Notes: generated by a model not told the origin, from the sequence alone. DNA of 64,000 nt from JACMLD01 sp038229695 (GCA_038229695.1 JBBROE010000008.1:1-64000), one strand, 5' to 3'. Positions 1 to 8,364 are shown, numbered from the stretch's first letter. Numbers and translations: made by a program.

Positions 1-263
1 TGATGCACAGCGCGGACGACTGGAAAGACGATGACGCGTTGAGGGAGATGGGCTGGGCAGGACTGAAAGCGGCGCTTACCCAGAGCCAGGCAGAGCTGGT
101 AGCGCACCTGGCGCAGCAGGACGACAGTTACCTGGAGATACCGTATGAGGATTACAATTTCCACTACCTGATTGAAGGCATTATCCACCACGATATCTAC
201 CACCTGGGCCAGCTGGGCATTACCCTTAAACTGTTGCGGAGACAGGTCCTTTTACAGGAGTAG
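1..263 (+). CDS. DinB-like protein, C-terminal fragment
   Basis: The frame is open from the window edge to the stop at 261-263, so the true start lies upstream; the ATG at 3 is probably internal. The visible part has the typical end of the DinB/YfiT-like four-helix bundle: an aromatic-rich segment and then HHDIYHLGQLG, whose spaced histidines are the usual C-terminal metal ligands. Family members include thiol-dependent S-transferases and many proteins of unknown substrate. The substrate cannot be told from this fragment. The family call rests on the last third of the protein only. Confidence 0.7.
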   Translation, partial: MHSADDWKDDDALREMGWAGLKAALTQSQAELVAHLAQQDDSYLEIPYEDYNFHYLIEGIIHHDIYHLGQLGITLKLLRRQVLLQE

Positions 264-545
264 ACCGAGCCTGTTGACCGTTGAGTGCGTTAATGACCGC
301 ACCAATGACACAGCCTTATTTGCTATTGAGCCATTGCCGGCATGCTGGATTAGTGCACCCCCCCGCCCTGCTGCAAAGCAATAAAACCACCCGCCCCGCT
401 CAACCCCGATTGCACCAACAACAATTATTTTCTTATCCGCCTCACCATTTGATTTTCAAGCCCTTTTTTCTTTCCTTTACAGCGCACAATAACATAAATC
501 ATTGTGTTGTGCGTCAGCTTAAACGACATCCGTTAACAGACAAAA

Positions 546-860
546 ATGGGACATAAAAAGGTTTGCTTAGAATGTAAGATTGCATTTAACCGAGACTTTG
601 ATAGTAGTGGTTCAGAGCTAAAATATCCTTGTCCTGAATGTGGTAAATTTCTGACACTTTTACCTCACCGTTTCAGCCCACCAAAAAAGACCGAAAATAG
701 CAAATGGGAAGTTGTAAAGCTTTTAGTTGACAATGACTTTTACTATCAACACATTTCAGACCTAGAAACTATGGACAAAACATTATATGTTAAGTATCCT
801 GACAATTTACGAGACGCTAAAGAGTTTGTGATAAAATATAAAAATCAGGCACGTAAATGA
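546..860 (+). CDS. Small zinc-ribbon protein of unknown function
   Basis: This 104-residue protein starts with CLEC about eight residues in and has CPEC near residue 30, a CxxC...CxxC zinc-ribbon-like pair. The rest is lysine-rich with no membrane segment. The gene is clearly more AT-rich than those beyond 8.7 kb. Its stop overlaps the start of the next frame (ATGA at 857-860), so the two were probably translated together. I know similar small proteins only as hypothetical Bacteroidota genes. It lies at the left end of the cassette-like region described in the findings. Confidence 0.7.
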   Translation: MGHKKVCLECKIAFNRDFDSSGSELKYPCPECGKFLTLLPHRFSPPKKTENSKWEVVKLLVDNDFYYQHISDLETMDKTLYVKYPDNLRDAKEFVIKYKNQARK

Positions 861-1174
861 ATAAATGGAAAATTGCTTTTTGGGTGTGCTTTACATCTTT
901 AATTCTTGTTTTAGCATTTGGACTTTACTCAATCATTGACCAAGTAACAACTTTGACATATCTGAAAGAAGGTTAAATAGACAAAGAAAACGACCTTGTT
1001 GCTTTGACAAAAATTATTAACGAAACAGACTTGACCAAAGAGCAAATCAGAAAATCATTGACTAAACACAAACTCTTCGAAAATATGGGCTTCAAAAGTG
1101 ACACAGTTTCACTAGACAGAATAACATTAATATTCAAAGACAATAAACTAAATAAAATAACAAAACAGTGGTAG
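857..1174 (+). pseudogene. Small membrane protein gene with in-frame TAA at codon 40
   Basis: The frame opens at the ATG at 857, inside the stop of the zinc-ribbon gene. It encodes a hydrophobic anchor (WVCFTSLILVLAFGLYSII), then meets TAA at 974-976. The same frame then continues without another stop for 65 codons to TAG at 1172-1174. The downstream part is amphipathic and coherent (for example NETDLTKEQIRKSLTKHKL). The stop follows EG, where a tyrosine codon would differ by one base, so a nonsense change is the simplest reading. A 39-residue single-pass peptide would still be made. I do not know a function for the intact protein. Confidence 0.65.
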
Positions 1175-1185
1175 TACAAAAAGCC

Positions 1186-1392
1186 GAACGCACAACAAAA
1201 GTATTGCTGCAATTGGGGCTGGACGGAAGAACAATCAACAGCAGTGCATATCCAAGCTTTGGTTCCGGCGGACGGAATTCTGTTGGGCATCAGTTCTTAA
1301 CATCAACTTTTAATTATAAATTTAGCTTTAGTTCCGGGCAGACAGTTGGTCAATTCCCCACCTGCAGCAATACCTGTCCGTTACAGGGCATA
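1186..1392 (+). repeat. attC-like inverted-arm spacer, site 1
   Basis: The left arm GTATTGCTGCA (1201-1211) is the exact reverse complement of 1363-1373. Inner GGGG (1215-1218) faces CCCC (1356-1359), and outer AACG (1187-1190) faces CGTT (1379-1382). Between the arms is an AT-rich centre containing AAATTTAGCT (1318-1327), a string also found in sites 5 and 7. The layout follows directly after a gene's stop codon, as attC sites follow cassette genes in integrons. The length exceeds most described attC sites and the outer boxes only partly fit the RYYYAAC/GTTRRRY consensus, so an unrelated hairpin repeat family is possible. Confidence 0.65.
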
Positions 1393-1754
1393 GTTTGTGG
1401 GTCACTAAAATTCGTACTCTCCCACTATCTTTAAGCGGTAAAATATTCTATGTCCCGGACGACTGTTACACCGATTCTGGATAAAGTTCGACCTTTTGAC
1501 GAAGCCAGGGATGACCATTTGAGGGTCTTGTCGACGCCGAGCTGGAGGGTACATCTTTGTAGATATTCTCCGCCAGGTAAACTTGTCTGCTGGGTCTTAA
1601 AAATGTTCGAAGTTGACATCGCGGCATCGAAGATCTCGCCCCGGCAAAATGCAACAGCTAATTAGCTTTGGTCGTAAAACTGGTCGACCGTTAACACTTC
1701 TTTGGAGCCCATACAAAAAGCCTACTGGCGACACATTTGCTACGTTAAACTACG
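1393..1754. repeat. ORF-poor segment, copy 1 of a diverged duplicate
   Basis: This unit lies between attC-like sites 1 and 2 and has no convincing gene on either strand. About 1555-1640 is clearly similar to 6161-6246: both begin TTTGTAGATA and contain AATGTTCGA followed by GTTGAC and TCGC. The similarity extends weakly on both sides. Minus-strand frames give short peptides (copy 2 reads RDVNVEHC, copy 1 reads a broken equivalent), so it may be an old minus-strand gene that has decayed, or a non-coding cassette. Confidence 0.5.
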
Positions 1755-1957
1755 CCCTGTAACACGCGGTTTGCCGCTATGCTGGCTGACGTGGGCAAAG
1801 ATGAGCATTAGGGATCGGTTCAGCTGTTATCAGGCCGACGTGCAACCTTCAGCATTTTATTTTATCTTCAGCATCAGCGATAAACCAGGCAGCGGTTGTG
1901 GGCTGACGTTTTTCAAATCCCAGCACAGCAGCAAGCCGTGGTCGTTGGCTGTAATGG
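1755..1957 (+). repeat. attC-like inverted-arm spacer, site 2
   Basis: The left arm at 1767-1785 and the right arm at 1920-1938 are reverse complements at about 16 of 19 positions. Outer GTAAC (1759-1763) faces CGTTGGC (1943-1949). The right half (TGTGGGCTGACG, then CAAGCCGTGG, then GTAATGGCA) is nearly the same as the right half of site 6. The next gene starts 20 bases after the right end, a short leader like that of an integron cassette. Confidence 0.65.
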
Positions 1958-1976
1958 CAAAAGAGACACCCCCAAA

Positions 1977-2505
1977 ATGAAGAAAGCAGCACGTATAATA
2001 TTTCTTGGGCTTAATTTGACAGGCTGCTTTTGGGGTGATGACCCGCAGTCAGAAACTAAACTTATAAAAGACTTCTGGCTCAATTGGTATGATGACGAAA
2101 GCAATCAATTCATTTTATTAGTAGATAATGATAGTACTGGAGGTATACCGGTGATTAATCATACTGTTTTTTCTATTGGTTACAATGACAATTTTATAAT
2201 AGCAAAACAGCATCCTGATAAGGAAGAAGAAATAAGTGAAAGATTATTTCGAGATAAAAACGGCAAAGTATACAGTTAATTCCTTCGATTCTAAAAGTTT
2301 TAATTCTGAAGTATATGGCGGTTACAAAGCACCCGAAGGTGGAAAGCTGTTTTTTGATGATGATAAAAGAACAGTTAACAAAATATTTAACGACGCATGT
2401 ATTTCGACACTTAATACGGAGATATATATTAGTTCATTAAAGCAACAACTAGACTATGGCAAAAGGTTAATTGGGCTGCTTAAAAAAGAATACGATTTAG
2501 ATTAG
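1977..2505 (+). pseudogene. Lipoprotein gene split by a frameshift (DUF3997-like)
   Basis: The frame starts at the ATG at 1977 with a lipoprotein signal (MKKAARIIFLGLNLTGC, lipobox LTGC, Cys17) and runs to TAA at 2277-2279. A second frame, shifted by +1, is open across the overlap and continues as a matching acidic, lysine-rich protein to the stop at 2503-2505. The most likely joint is around 2265-2280, where KVYS in one frame meets VNSFDS in the other. The first part (an FILLVDN strand, then IIAKQHP) recalls the small DUF3997 family of surface lipoproteins; this assignment is from memory and weak. The in-frame upstream start at 1896 lies inside attC-like site 2 and is rejected. Confidence 0.55.
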
Positions 2506-2516
2506 CTACAAAAATG

Positions 2517-2727
2517 CACGAACGCACAACATTGGTATTGCCAAAAGTTGGGCTTGACGGAAGTTCTGTTTCAACTATTTTTTTCAATAAAGCTGCAGTT
2601 CGGGCTCGAGATTATAAGTTTGACTTATGAATAAATCGTAATCACCAAATCAATAATCAGCTTAAGTTGCCGGGTTTGACGGAATTCTGTTTCCCACCGG
2701 TCGGCAATACCGATTCGTTAGCTGATA
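2517..2727 (+). repeat. attC-like inverted-arm spacer, site 3
   Basis: GGTATTGCC (2534-2542) is the exact reverse complement of 2703-2711, with outer AACG (2521-2524) facing CGTT (2716-2719) within CGTTAGC. The left end (CGAACGCACAACA...GTATTGC) is almost the same as the left end of site 1, so the two sites are related. The spacer begins 11 bases after the stop of the broken lipoprotein gene and ends 125 bases before the CPBP protease gene. Confidence 0.65.
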
Positions 2728-2852
2728 TTTCAGGAAGCCACATGTCCGAAAATAAAGTGACTAAAGTCTGTACAGTTTTACTTATCATGAAATAACAAAA
2801 AATAAACGAATCGCATAAAGTCCTCATTTTGCCATATTAGAATGCTATTATC

Positions 2853-3530
2853 ATGACTAAAGAAATCCCCATAAAAGCGATTATCGTTTTTTACATAATT
2901 GCTATTTCATTAAGGTACGTAACAGAATATACAAGTTTAGCCTCTAACCTTGGTAATAAATATTATGAGATTTTGACAGGTATTGGTCCGGCAGTCGGAG
3001 CAATTGTTGCATCAAAATTATTCGGTTTCAAAATTCCACTAACATTAAAAGGCCATTTTAAAAATCTTTTGATTCCTTTTTCTATTTATTGGTTACTGCC
3101 AATGTTGCTAATATCAACATACAGCTATATCACCACCAATGACTTCTCAATTGTATTATGCCTAACGATTTTAATTTACGGACTATGTGAAGAAATTGGT
3201 TGGCGAGGATTTCTTCAACCAGCTCTAAAACCGTTACCAAAATTCACAGGCATTCTCGTTTTAACAATACTTTGGTATGTTTGGCATTTAAATTTTGGAT
3301 TAAGCTTATCACATTTACTATTTTTTGGGATACTGCTTTTAGGGAGTTGGGGTATTGGTTTGGTTGCGGACAAAACAAATTCACTTTTAGCAGTTGCTTC
3401 ATTTCATGCATTAAATAATTTCTTTACAAAGATTGATATTGAGAAAGCTATTATTTTATTAATTTTAATAACGATATGGATAACAACTATAATTTATTTT
3501 AAAAAGCGTGACGACGAAAATATCAGTTAA
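2853..3530 (+). CDS. CPBP-family intramembrane metalloprotease
   Basis: This 225-residue membrane protein has about seven hydrophobic segments. It carries the three CPBP (CAAX protease and bacteriocin-processing) motifs: EEIGWR with Glu113, Glu114 and Arg118; WYVWH with His145; and HALNN with His185. In characterised relatives (Rce1, MroQ) these form a catalytic site within the membrane. Bacterial members have been linked to peptide processing, bacteriocin self-immunity and quorum-sensing control; nothing here shows the substrate. The gene stands alone, AT-rich, between attC-like sites 3 and 4. Its length is usual for the family and all motif residues are present, so it is probably active. 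Confidence 0.88.
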   Translation: MTKEIPIKAIIVFYIIAISLRYVTEYTSLASNLGNKYYEILTGIGPAVGAIVASKLFGFKIPLTLKGHFKNLLIPFSIYWLLPMLLISTYSYITTNDFSIVLCLTILIYGLCEEIGWRGFLQPALKPLPKFTGILVLTILWYVWHLNFGLSLSHLLFFGILLLGSWGIGLVADKTNSLLAVASFHALNNFFTKIDIEKAIILLILITIWITTIIYFKKRDDENIS

Positions 3531-3722
3531 CAAGGGGTTTGGCTTTATTGGGGATGGACGTGGGAACATCCGCTGAGTTCGCTGTCAGATATAATTTCGG
3601 CGGGAGGTAATTAATTTCGCTTTAGGACTTACCGTGACTTTTTAAAAGATAATTGGGCCGCCGTTGTCAGCTGGACCTTTTTCAAATACCCCAACAACAC
3701 AAAGCCCTTCCGTTAGCAGCAA
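3527..3722 (+). repeat. attC-like inverted-arm spacer, site 4
   Basis: GGCTTT (3541-3546) faces AAAGCC (3701-3706), TTGGGG (3548-3553) faces CCCCAA (3689-3694), and outer TTAAC (3527-3531) faces GTTAG (3712-3716). The left box overlaps the stop codon of the CPBP gene, so the repeat is attached directly to the gene. The right half (ACCTTTTTCAAATACC) matches the same part of sites 2 and 5. The next 140 bases hold no gene. Confidence 0.6.
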
Positions 3723-3867
3723 GGCTTAAACCCTCCAAGCCGACAATTTCAACTGATTTTCTTTCAATATTGTCTGCAAAGTCCTTTTTTCAGCTCTGGA
3801 TGTCAGCTATTCGTTAAACCACCACCAGCAGCACAAATAGTGCAAAACAAGTTACAGCGCCTCACGC

Positions 3868-4251
3868 TTATAGCAAAGAAAAAACCTTTTCTTCTGTGAG
3901 AGGTTTTTCAATGTAGTCTACCACATTCTTATTTTCTACCGCCCTTTGCTTATCATTGTTGTCGATAGAAGAGGAAAGCATATAAATCTTAAAATGTTTT
4001 TTAATTTTTTCATCCAGTTTTTCAAAATGGTCAGCAAAATCCCAACCGGACCAGATGGACATGTTGATATCAAGCAATAATATATTCATAGTATTGTTGC
4101 TTTCATTGTATGCACTGATGTACTCAAATGCTTTAAGAGGGTTAATGAAGTCAAGGATATCGGCGTCAACGACTGCATCTTTAATAGCCAAACCACATAG
4201 CAAGTTATTCACCGGGTCGTTATCAATTATAATAAAACGTAAGGGTTTCAT
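3868..4251 (-). CDS. Single-domain response regulator
   Basis: This 127-residue receiver domain has no output domain. The acidic pair is Asp10 and Asp12 (IIDNDP), the phospho-acceptor is Asp61 (LLLDINM), the switch Ser/Thr is in MLSSS (93-95), and the conserved lysine is Lys116 (EKPL). It probably works by protein-protein contact or as a phosphate carrier, like CheY or Rcp1. It lies 14 bases downstream of the histidine kinase gene on the same strand, so the kinase is its likely phosphodonor. The protein ends soon after the last receiver helix. Confidence 0.88.
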   Translation of the reverse strand: MKPLRFIIIDNDPVNNLLCGLAIKDAVVDADILDFINPLKAFEYISAYNESNNTMNILLLDINMSIWSGWDFADHFEKLDEKIKKHFKIYMLSSSIDNNDKQRAVENKNVVDYIEKPLTEEKVFSLL

Positions 4252-4265
4252 TGTGAACAGTTTTC

Positions 4266-5396
4266 TCAGGAATTAAATTCAATTCGAAATTGTGTGCCTA
4301 CATTTACCTCACTGCTGATACTGATTGTCCCACCCATGGATTCTACCTGTGTTTTCACCATGTACAATCCCATTCCTTTTCCTTCGGCCCTGTCGGTATG
4401 GAAGCGTTTGTACAATCCAAATACATGCTGCCCCGCTGTTGAAAGGTCAATCCCAATTCCGTTATCTTCAAAGAGTAAAACAATTTTGCCATTTATCTTG
4501 CGGCTGGTAATTTTTATCATCGGTGGCTCAGTCGGATTTCTATATTTTAAGGCATTGGAAATAAGGTTAAAGAAAATACTGTGCAAATAGCTTTTAATAG
4601 TGACGATTTCTTCGGCTTCGGTAAAATTCCATAAAATCACGGCCTTTTCATTCTCGACCATTTTTTGAATGCTCAAATGAATATCTGAGGCAAATTTTTC
4701 GAATTTGATCAACTGCTTACTTTCGTCAACCATCTGCCTGATTTTTAAAATATCATTCAGGTCCCTAATCACTTCATCCAGTTTAGTAACTGAAGTGGAG
4801 AGGCCGGCACCAATTTGTCTTCTTAGATCATCCGGAAGCCCGATTTGCTGGAGCCTGAAGGAAAGACCAATAATATTTGCTACCGGCGCACGCAGATTGT
4901 GAGAAATAATATAGGTGAATTGTTCCAGGTCTTTATTGCGCTGAATTAAGTCGGTGGTCATTTTTTCCTTTTGTTCGTTCTGGAACAACAGTTCCTTGTT
5001 TGCGATAATTAATTCGGCAGCACGCTTTTCTTTCTCCCGATTCTGAAATACGAGTTCTTTATTGGCTATCACTAATTCCTTATCCCTTTTTTCTCTCTCC
5101 GCGTTTTGAAAAACGAGTTCTTTGTTGGCAATGATCAGTTCTGCGGCCCGTTTTTCTTTTTCTTCATTTTGAAAGATGAGCTCTTTATTAGCAATTACTA
5201 ATTCTTCTGCACGTTTCTCTTTTTCAGCATTTTGAAACAGCAGTTCATCGTTGGCAATTGCTAATTCCGCGGCCCGTTGTTTTTTTTCTTCCTTCTGAAA
5301 TGCAAGTTCCTTGTTAACGTTGAATAACTCATCAGATTTACTAGTGCTATCCATAGTGGAGGTTTGTTTAAAGGTAATCTTAAAAACTGCTATCAC
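4266..5396 (-). CDS. Soluble histidine kinase with 21-residue tandem repeats
   Basis: This 376-residue kinase has no membrane segment and no recognisable PAS, GAF or HAMP domain. Residues 27-152 are six near-identical 21-residue units (consensus ANKELVFQNEEKEKRAAEL), predicted as one long coiled coil. The HisKA helix follows (SHNLRAP, phospho-acceptor His166), then HATPase motifs: N box NLISNALKYR, G1 DNGIGID, F box LYKRFH and G2 GKGMGLYMV. An alternative start at Met15 (codon 5352-5354) avoids a hydrophobic first stretch and is equally plausible. It forms an operon with the receiver gene. The coiled coil may itself sense or relay a signal, or set the spacing in a dimer; the input is unknown. 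Confidence 0.88.
   Translation of the reverse strand: MIAVFKITFKQTSTMDSTSKSDELFNVNKELAFQKEEKKQRAAELAIANDELLFQNAEKEKRAEELVIANKELIFQNEEKEKRAAELIIANKELVFQNAEREKRDKELVIANKELVFQNREKEKRAAELIIANKELLFQNEQKEKMTTDLIQRNKDLEQFTYIISHNLRAPVANIIGLSFRLQQIGLPDDLRRQIGAGLSTSVTKLDEVIRDLNDILKIRQMVDESKQLIKFEKFASDIHLSIQKMVENEKAVILWNFTEAEEIVTIKSYLHSIFFNLISNALKYRNPTEPPMIKITSRKINGKIVLLFEDNGIGIDLSTAGQHVFGLYKRFHTDRAEGKGMGLYMVKTQVESMGGTISISSEVNVGTQFRIEFNS
4941..5318 (-). repeat. Six 63-bp tandem repeats coding for coiled coil
   Basis: These are the DNA repeats behind the kinase coiled coil: six units of 63 bases (21 codons, three heptads), in frame, starting at residues 27, 48, 69, 90, 111 and 132. The middle four are most alike in protein sequence, as expected if the array grew by slippage or unequal crossover. 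Copy number could vary between strains without breaking the frame. Confidence 0.85.
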
Positions 5397-5774
5397 ATTA
5401 ATATTTAAGACAGCTCAGCAACCAGGGCGCCACGTAAAATTTTACCGTACAAGAATTTTTGAGAATCAGCTTTGTACCATTATTGCTTAAAAAATGGAAT
5501 TATCTTCAATAAAATAATCATTCGTTGTTTTAAGCCGCAAGTGCACCCTTATGAGGCTTTCCATCCTAATAACTTGTATGATTACGCATGCAATTCCTGC
5601 ATATGTCCAGGAATTCCGATAACGGCGACAACTGAATTGAAAAATCCATCGAAAAATCAAGAATGGGAAAAAGTACCATGGGAATCACCTTATTTTACAC
5701 GAGTATGTGCAGTCGGACGCAGCATAGAAATGAGGAAGAGTTGACAAAACAAGCAAAAATAAAAATTTGAGAAT
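5397..5774. other. Intergenic stretch upstream of the kinase, no gene supported
   Basis: It must contain the leader of the minus-strand kinase operon. About 5412-5450 (CTCAGCAACCAGGGCGCCA) weakly resembles part of the duplicated segment at 6170-6200. A 90-codon plus-strand frame at 5472-5744 has no family features and atypical composition; I do not call it a gene. Confidence 0.4.
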
Positions 5775-5983
5775 GGCTATGTTGCTACCAGACGGCTTGG
5801 CAATATGGCAGGGCGATGAATACATTCTCAACATTTTGTCCGCTACCCGCCTTCATTTCCACCCGACGAATATAGCGCAGCAATAGAATAAACAATGAAC
5901 TGTAAATTTTAAATTTAGCTGAGGTTACGGGCTGACGATTTTCAAATACCGCCACATCGCCAAGCCGTCAACGTTATATGGCA
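5775..5983 (+). repeat. attC-like inverted-arm spacer, site 5
   Basis: Left arm 5791-5811 and right arm 5949-5969 are reverse complements at about 18 of 21 positions (left arm starts GACGGCTTGGC; right arm ends GCCAAGCCGTC). The centre has AAATTTAGCT at 5911-5920 and then GGGCTGACG, as in the other sites. The right end is CGTTATATGGCATAG. No gene lies directly before it on the plus strand; the nearest is the kinase, which points the other way. Confidence 0.65.
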
Positions 5984-6361
5984 TAGCGTATGAACCCTCT
6001 AGCCTTACTGCTCTCCTATTTTATTCCAAGGTCAAATTCGTTTACGGGAGATTATTCGACAATTGATACTTCGGTTGTTGCTCAACCTGGCCTGTCGCTT
6101 GACCCTGGCCAGTGCCGCCCTTTTTGCCAAAGCAGGTGACGCGACGCCGCCGGGTTGATTTTTGTAGATACTCACAGCCAGGGCACCATGCTTTATCGTA
6201 TCATAACAATGTTCGACGTTGACGTCTCGGCAACGAACATTTCGCTCCTGCGAATTGCGCCCCCAACCTTGCTGAGGGTGCATTGCGGTTGGACAATTGC
6301 ACTGGCTCTGGAGTCCGGCGTTTGACTAGTTTGATAACCCTTCAGCCGACCTTACGCAACG
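5984..6361. repeat. ORF-poor segment, copy 2 of a diverged duplicate
   Basis: This unit lies between attC-like sites 5 and 6. 6161-6246 corresponds to 1555-1640, and the flanks show weaker similarity. One minus-strand frame (6283 to 6032) is open for 83 codons and may be what is left of a small gene, but I recognise no domain. It is more GC-rich than the genes in neighbouring units. Confidence 0.45.
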
Positions 6362-6562
6362 CCATGTAACCTCGGTTTGCCGCTATGCTGGCCGATGTGG
6401 TGACAATGAGCATTTAATCCCCAGTCAGCTAATATTCGCCCGTGATGCAGATCTCAGCATTTTTTGTAATTTCAGTAGCAGTTGGCAGTTAGGCTTTGGC
6501 TGTGGGATGACGTTTTTGAAAATCCATCGCAGCCGCAAGCCGTGGCCGTTAGCGTTAATGGC
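6362..6562 (+). repeat. attC-like inverted-arm spacer, site 6
   Basis: Left arm 6373-6391 (CGGTTTGCCGCTATGCTGG) is identical to the left arm of site 2 and pairs imperfectly with 6524-6542. Outer GTAAC (6366-6370) faces CGTTAGC (6547-6553). The right end TTAATGGCAGC leads after 32 bases into the slipin gene. Sites 2 and 6 are close relatives and both follow a copy of the duplicated ORF-poor segment, so the segment and its site were duplicated together. Confidence 0.65.
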
Positions 6563-6594
6563 AGCAACAATCACCAATTAAACTAAAAAACAAT

Positions 6595-7362
6595 ATGATA
6601 CTAATACTAATTCTGGTAATGATTATTGTAATACTCTTATCAGGTCTTCGGATTGCACAAGAATATCAACGCGCAGTTGTCTTCAGACTTGGACGCTTTC
6701 AATCTATAAAAGGTCCTGGACTCTATTGGATAGTTCCATTTATTGACAGGCAACAACGAGTTGACATTAGAACTAAAACCGTTGACCTTGAACAGCAGGA
6801 AACCATTACAAAGGATAGCGTAACAATAAAGGTAAATGCTGTGCTTTGGTTCAAAATAACAAATCCCGAAGACGCCATTATTAAAGTGGCTGACTACAAT
6901 AAAGCAGTTTATCAATTTTCAGTTACAGCCCTACGAAACATTATCGGACAACACACACTTGACGAAGTATTGAGAGAAAGAGAACAAATAAATGGAACTC
7001 TTCAAAAAATTGTTGATACCACAACAGAACCCTGGGGAATCAAAATTGAAATGGTTGAAATGAAAGATGTTGAAATTCCAGAAGCAATGCAAAGAGCAAT
7101 GGCACGTGAAGCAGAGGCGATCAGAGAAAAAAGAGCCAGAATTGTAAAAGCGGAAGCAGAATTAGAAGCCTCGATAAAGTTGACACAAGGTGCAAAAGTA
7201 ATGGAAGGAAGCCCTATCGCCCTTGAGTTAAGACGGATGCAAATGTTATCTGAAATAGGAATTGACAATAATACTACGACTGTAATTCTTATGCCGTCAG
7301 ACTTCACAAATGCTGCAAAGAGTTTTACAGAATTGGTAAATAAGAAAAAACTTGAAGCATAA
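6595..7362 (+). CDS. Slipin-family SPFH (band 7) membrane protein
   Basis: This 255-residue protein has one N-terminal membrane hairpin (residues 1-20). A full SPFH domain follows, opening EYQRAVVFRLGRF and GPGLYWIVPFIDR, then the conserved VDLEQQE segment and a charged helical region (AMAREAEAIREKRARI). Bacterial slipins and stomatin relatives oligomerise on membranes and often work with an NfeD-type protease; no nfeD gene is nearby. The gene stands alone in a cassette-like unit between attC-like sites 6 and 7 and is AT-rich like its neighbours. Length and domain order are normal. Confidence 0.9.
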   Translation: MILILILVMIIVILLSGLRIAQEYQRAVVFRLGRFQSIKGPGLYWIVPFIDRQQRVDIRTKTVDLEQQETITKDSVTIKVNAVLWFKITNPEDAIIKVADYNKAVYQFSVTALRNIIGQHTLDEVLREREQINGTLQKIVDTTTEPWGIKIEMVEMKDVEIPEAMQRAMAREAEAIREKRARIVKAEAELEASIKLTQGAKVMEGSPIALELRRMQMLSEIGIDNNTTTVILMPSDFTNAAKSFTELVNKKKLEA

Positions 7363-7370
7363 ACCACAGA

Positions 7371-7590
7371 CCGCTAACATAAATAAACTACTGCCAACAA
7401 AAGCATTTTCAAAATACGGGCTGAACAATCAAAGTTCGGCTTTGTTTCATCGTCGGCTTCAGTCGCGTCAGACGAGTTTCAGTTAGACATGTAATGTTAA
7501 TTTGTACTTTTGATTTTTAATTTAGCTGCGGCCCGGCAGACCAGCTTTGAATTCCCGTACTTCGAAAATACATACCGTTGTTGGCTATTA
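7371..7590 (+). repeat. attC-like inverted-arm spacer, site 7
   Basis: This is the clearest of the seven. GCCAACAA (7393-7400) is the exact reverse complement of TTGTTGGC (7578-7585), ATTTTC (7405-7410) of GAAAAT (7564-7569), and TACGGG (7415-7420) of CCCGTA (7554-7559). The outer pair is close to the classical attC ends of integron cassettes. The centre has AATTTAGCT (7519-7527). It starts 9 bases after the slipin stop and ends 36 bases before the next gene. Confidence 0.7.
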
Positions 7591-7626
7591 TAAAAAACAT
7601 CATCAAATCAACATCTAAACGAAAAT

Positions 7627-8364
7627 ATGACGAATTGCGAAAATTGTAACAAGCAGATTAGTGAAAGCTTTTGTCCTAACTGCGGACAATCAGCGAAATT
7701 AAAAAGAATAGACAAACACTATATTTCGCATGAACTTTTTCATTTGTTACATTTTGAAAAAGGCTTTTTCTTTATCGTAAGGGAACTACTTATAAGACCA
7801 GGTATTAGTATTAAGGAGTTCTTCTACAAAAATAGGAACAGACACATGAAGCCTGTTCCATTCCTAATTTTAACTGCCTTATTATGTACCTTAGCCTTAC
7901 ATTACACACACGCTGACAAAATTTATAACGACCAAATAGAAATCTTATCTGGAAAGACTAAGATTTATGACATTTTTCATTGGATGGAAGGGCATCATGG
8001 TTACGCAAATCTGATTAATGGTTTTTTTATTGCTTTGAGTATAAAGTTATTTTACAGAAAATACCAATATAATCTTTTTGAAATAGTTGTTCTTCTTTGT
8101 TTTGTGATTGGACAAGCAACATTTTTATTAACCTTAACAACGATATTTCTGGGAACATTCAACCCTAAAATATATCAAATAATTGGAGGAATAGTAAATT
8201 TCGGGTATTCAACATGGGCAATCGGACAGTTTTTTGATCACTCAAAAATATGGGGCTTTATAAAATCGTTTTTTGTAATTGTTTTTGGATTTATTATGAC
8301 CTACATTACTATTATAGTTTCAGGACTAACAGCAGACTTTATAATTAGAAGGTTGAGCCACTAA
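7627..8364 (+). CDS. DUF3667 membrane protein with zinc ribbon
   Basis: This 245-residue protein begins with a CxxC...CxxC zinc ribbon (CENC about residues 4-7, CPNCGQ about 17-22). A conserved stretch (HYISHELFHLLHFEKGF) and about five membrane segments follow. The RxxRPG..IKEFFYKNR element is typical of the DUF3667 family, which is common in Bacteroidota and has no known function. The gene is AT-rich and is the last of the cassette-like units. Confidence 0.85.
   Translation: MTNCENCNKQISESFCPNCGQSAKLKRIDKHYISHELFHLLHFEKGFFFIVRELLIRPGISIKEFFYKNRNRHMKPVPFLILTALLCTLALHYTHADKIYNDQIEILSGKTKIYDIFHWMEGHHGYANLINGFFIALSIKLFYRKYQYNLFEIVVLLCFVIGQATFLLTLTTIFLGTFNPKIYQIIGGIVNFGYSTWAIGQFFDHSKIWGFIKSFFVIVFGFIMTYITIIVSGLTADFIIRRLSH

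Noticed and set aside
480..545. Possible left-end attC-like site before the zinc-ribbon gene
   Set aside because: It has a small hairpin (CGCACAA with TTGTGCG) and a CCGTTAACAG box before the gene, but I could not find a paired left arm like those of the seven listed sites.
5472..5744. 90-codon plus-strand frame upstream of site 5
   Set aside because: There are no domain features, the composition is unlike the neighbouring cassette genes and the start context is poor.
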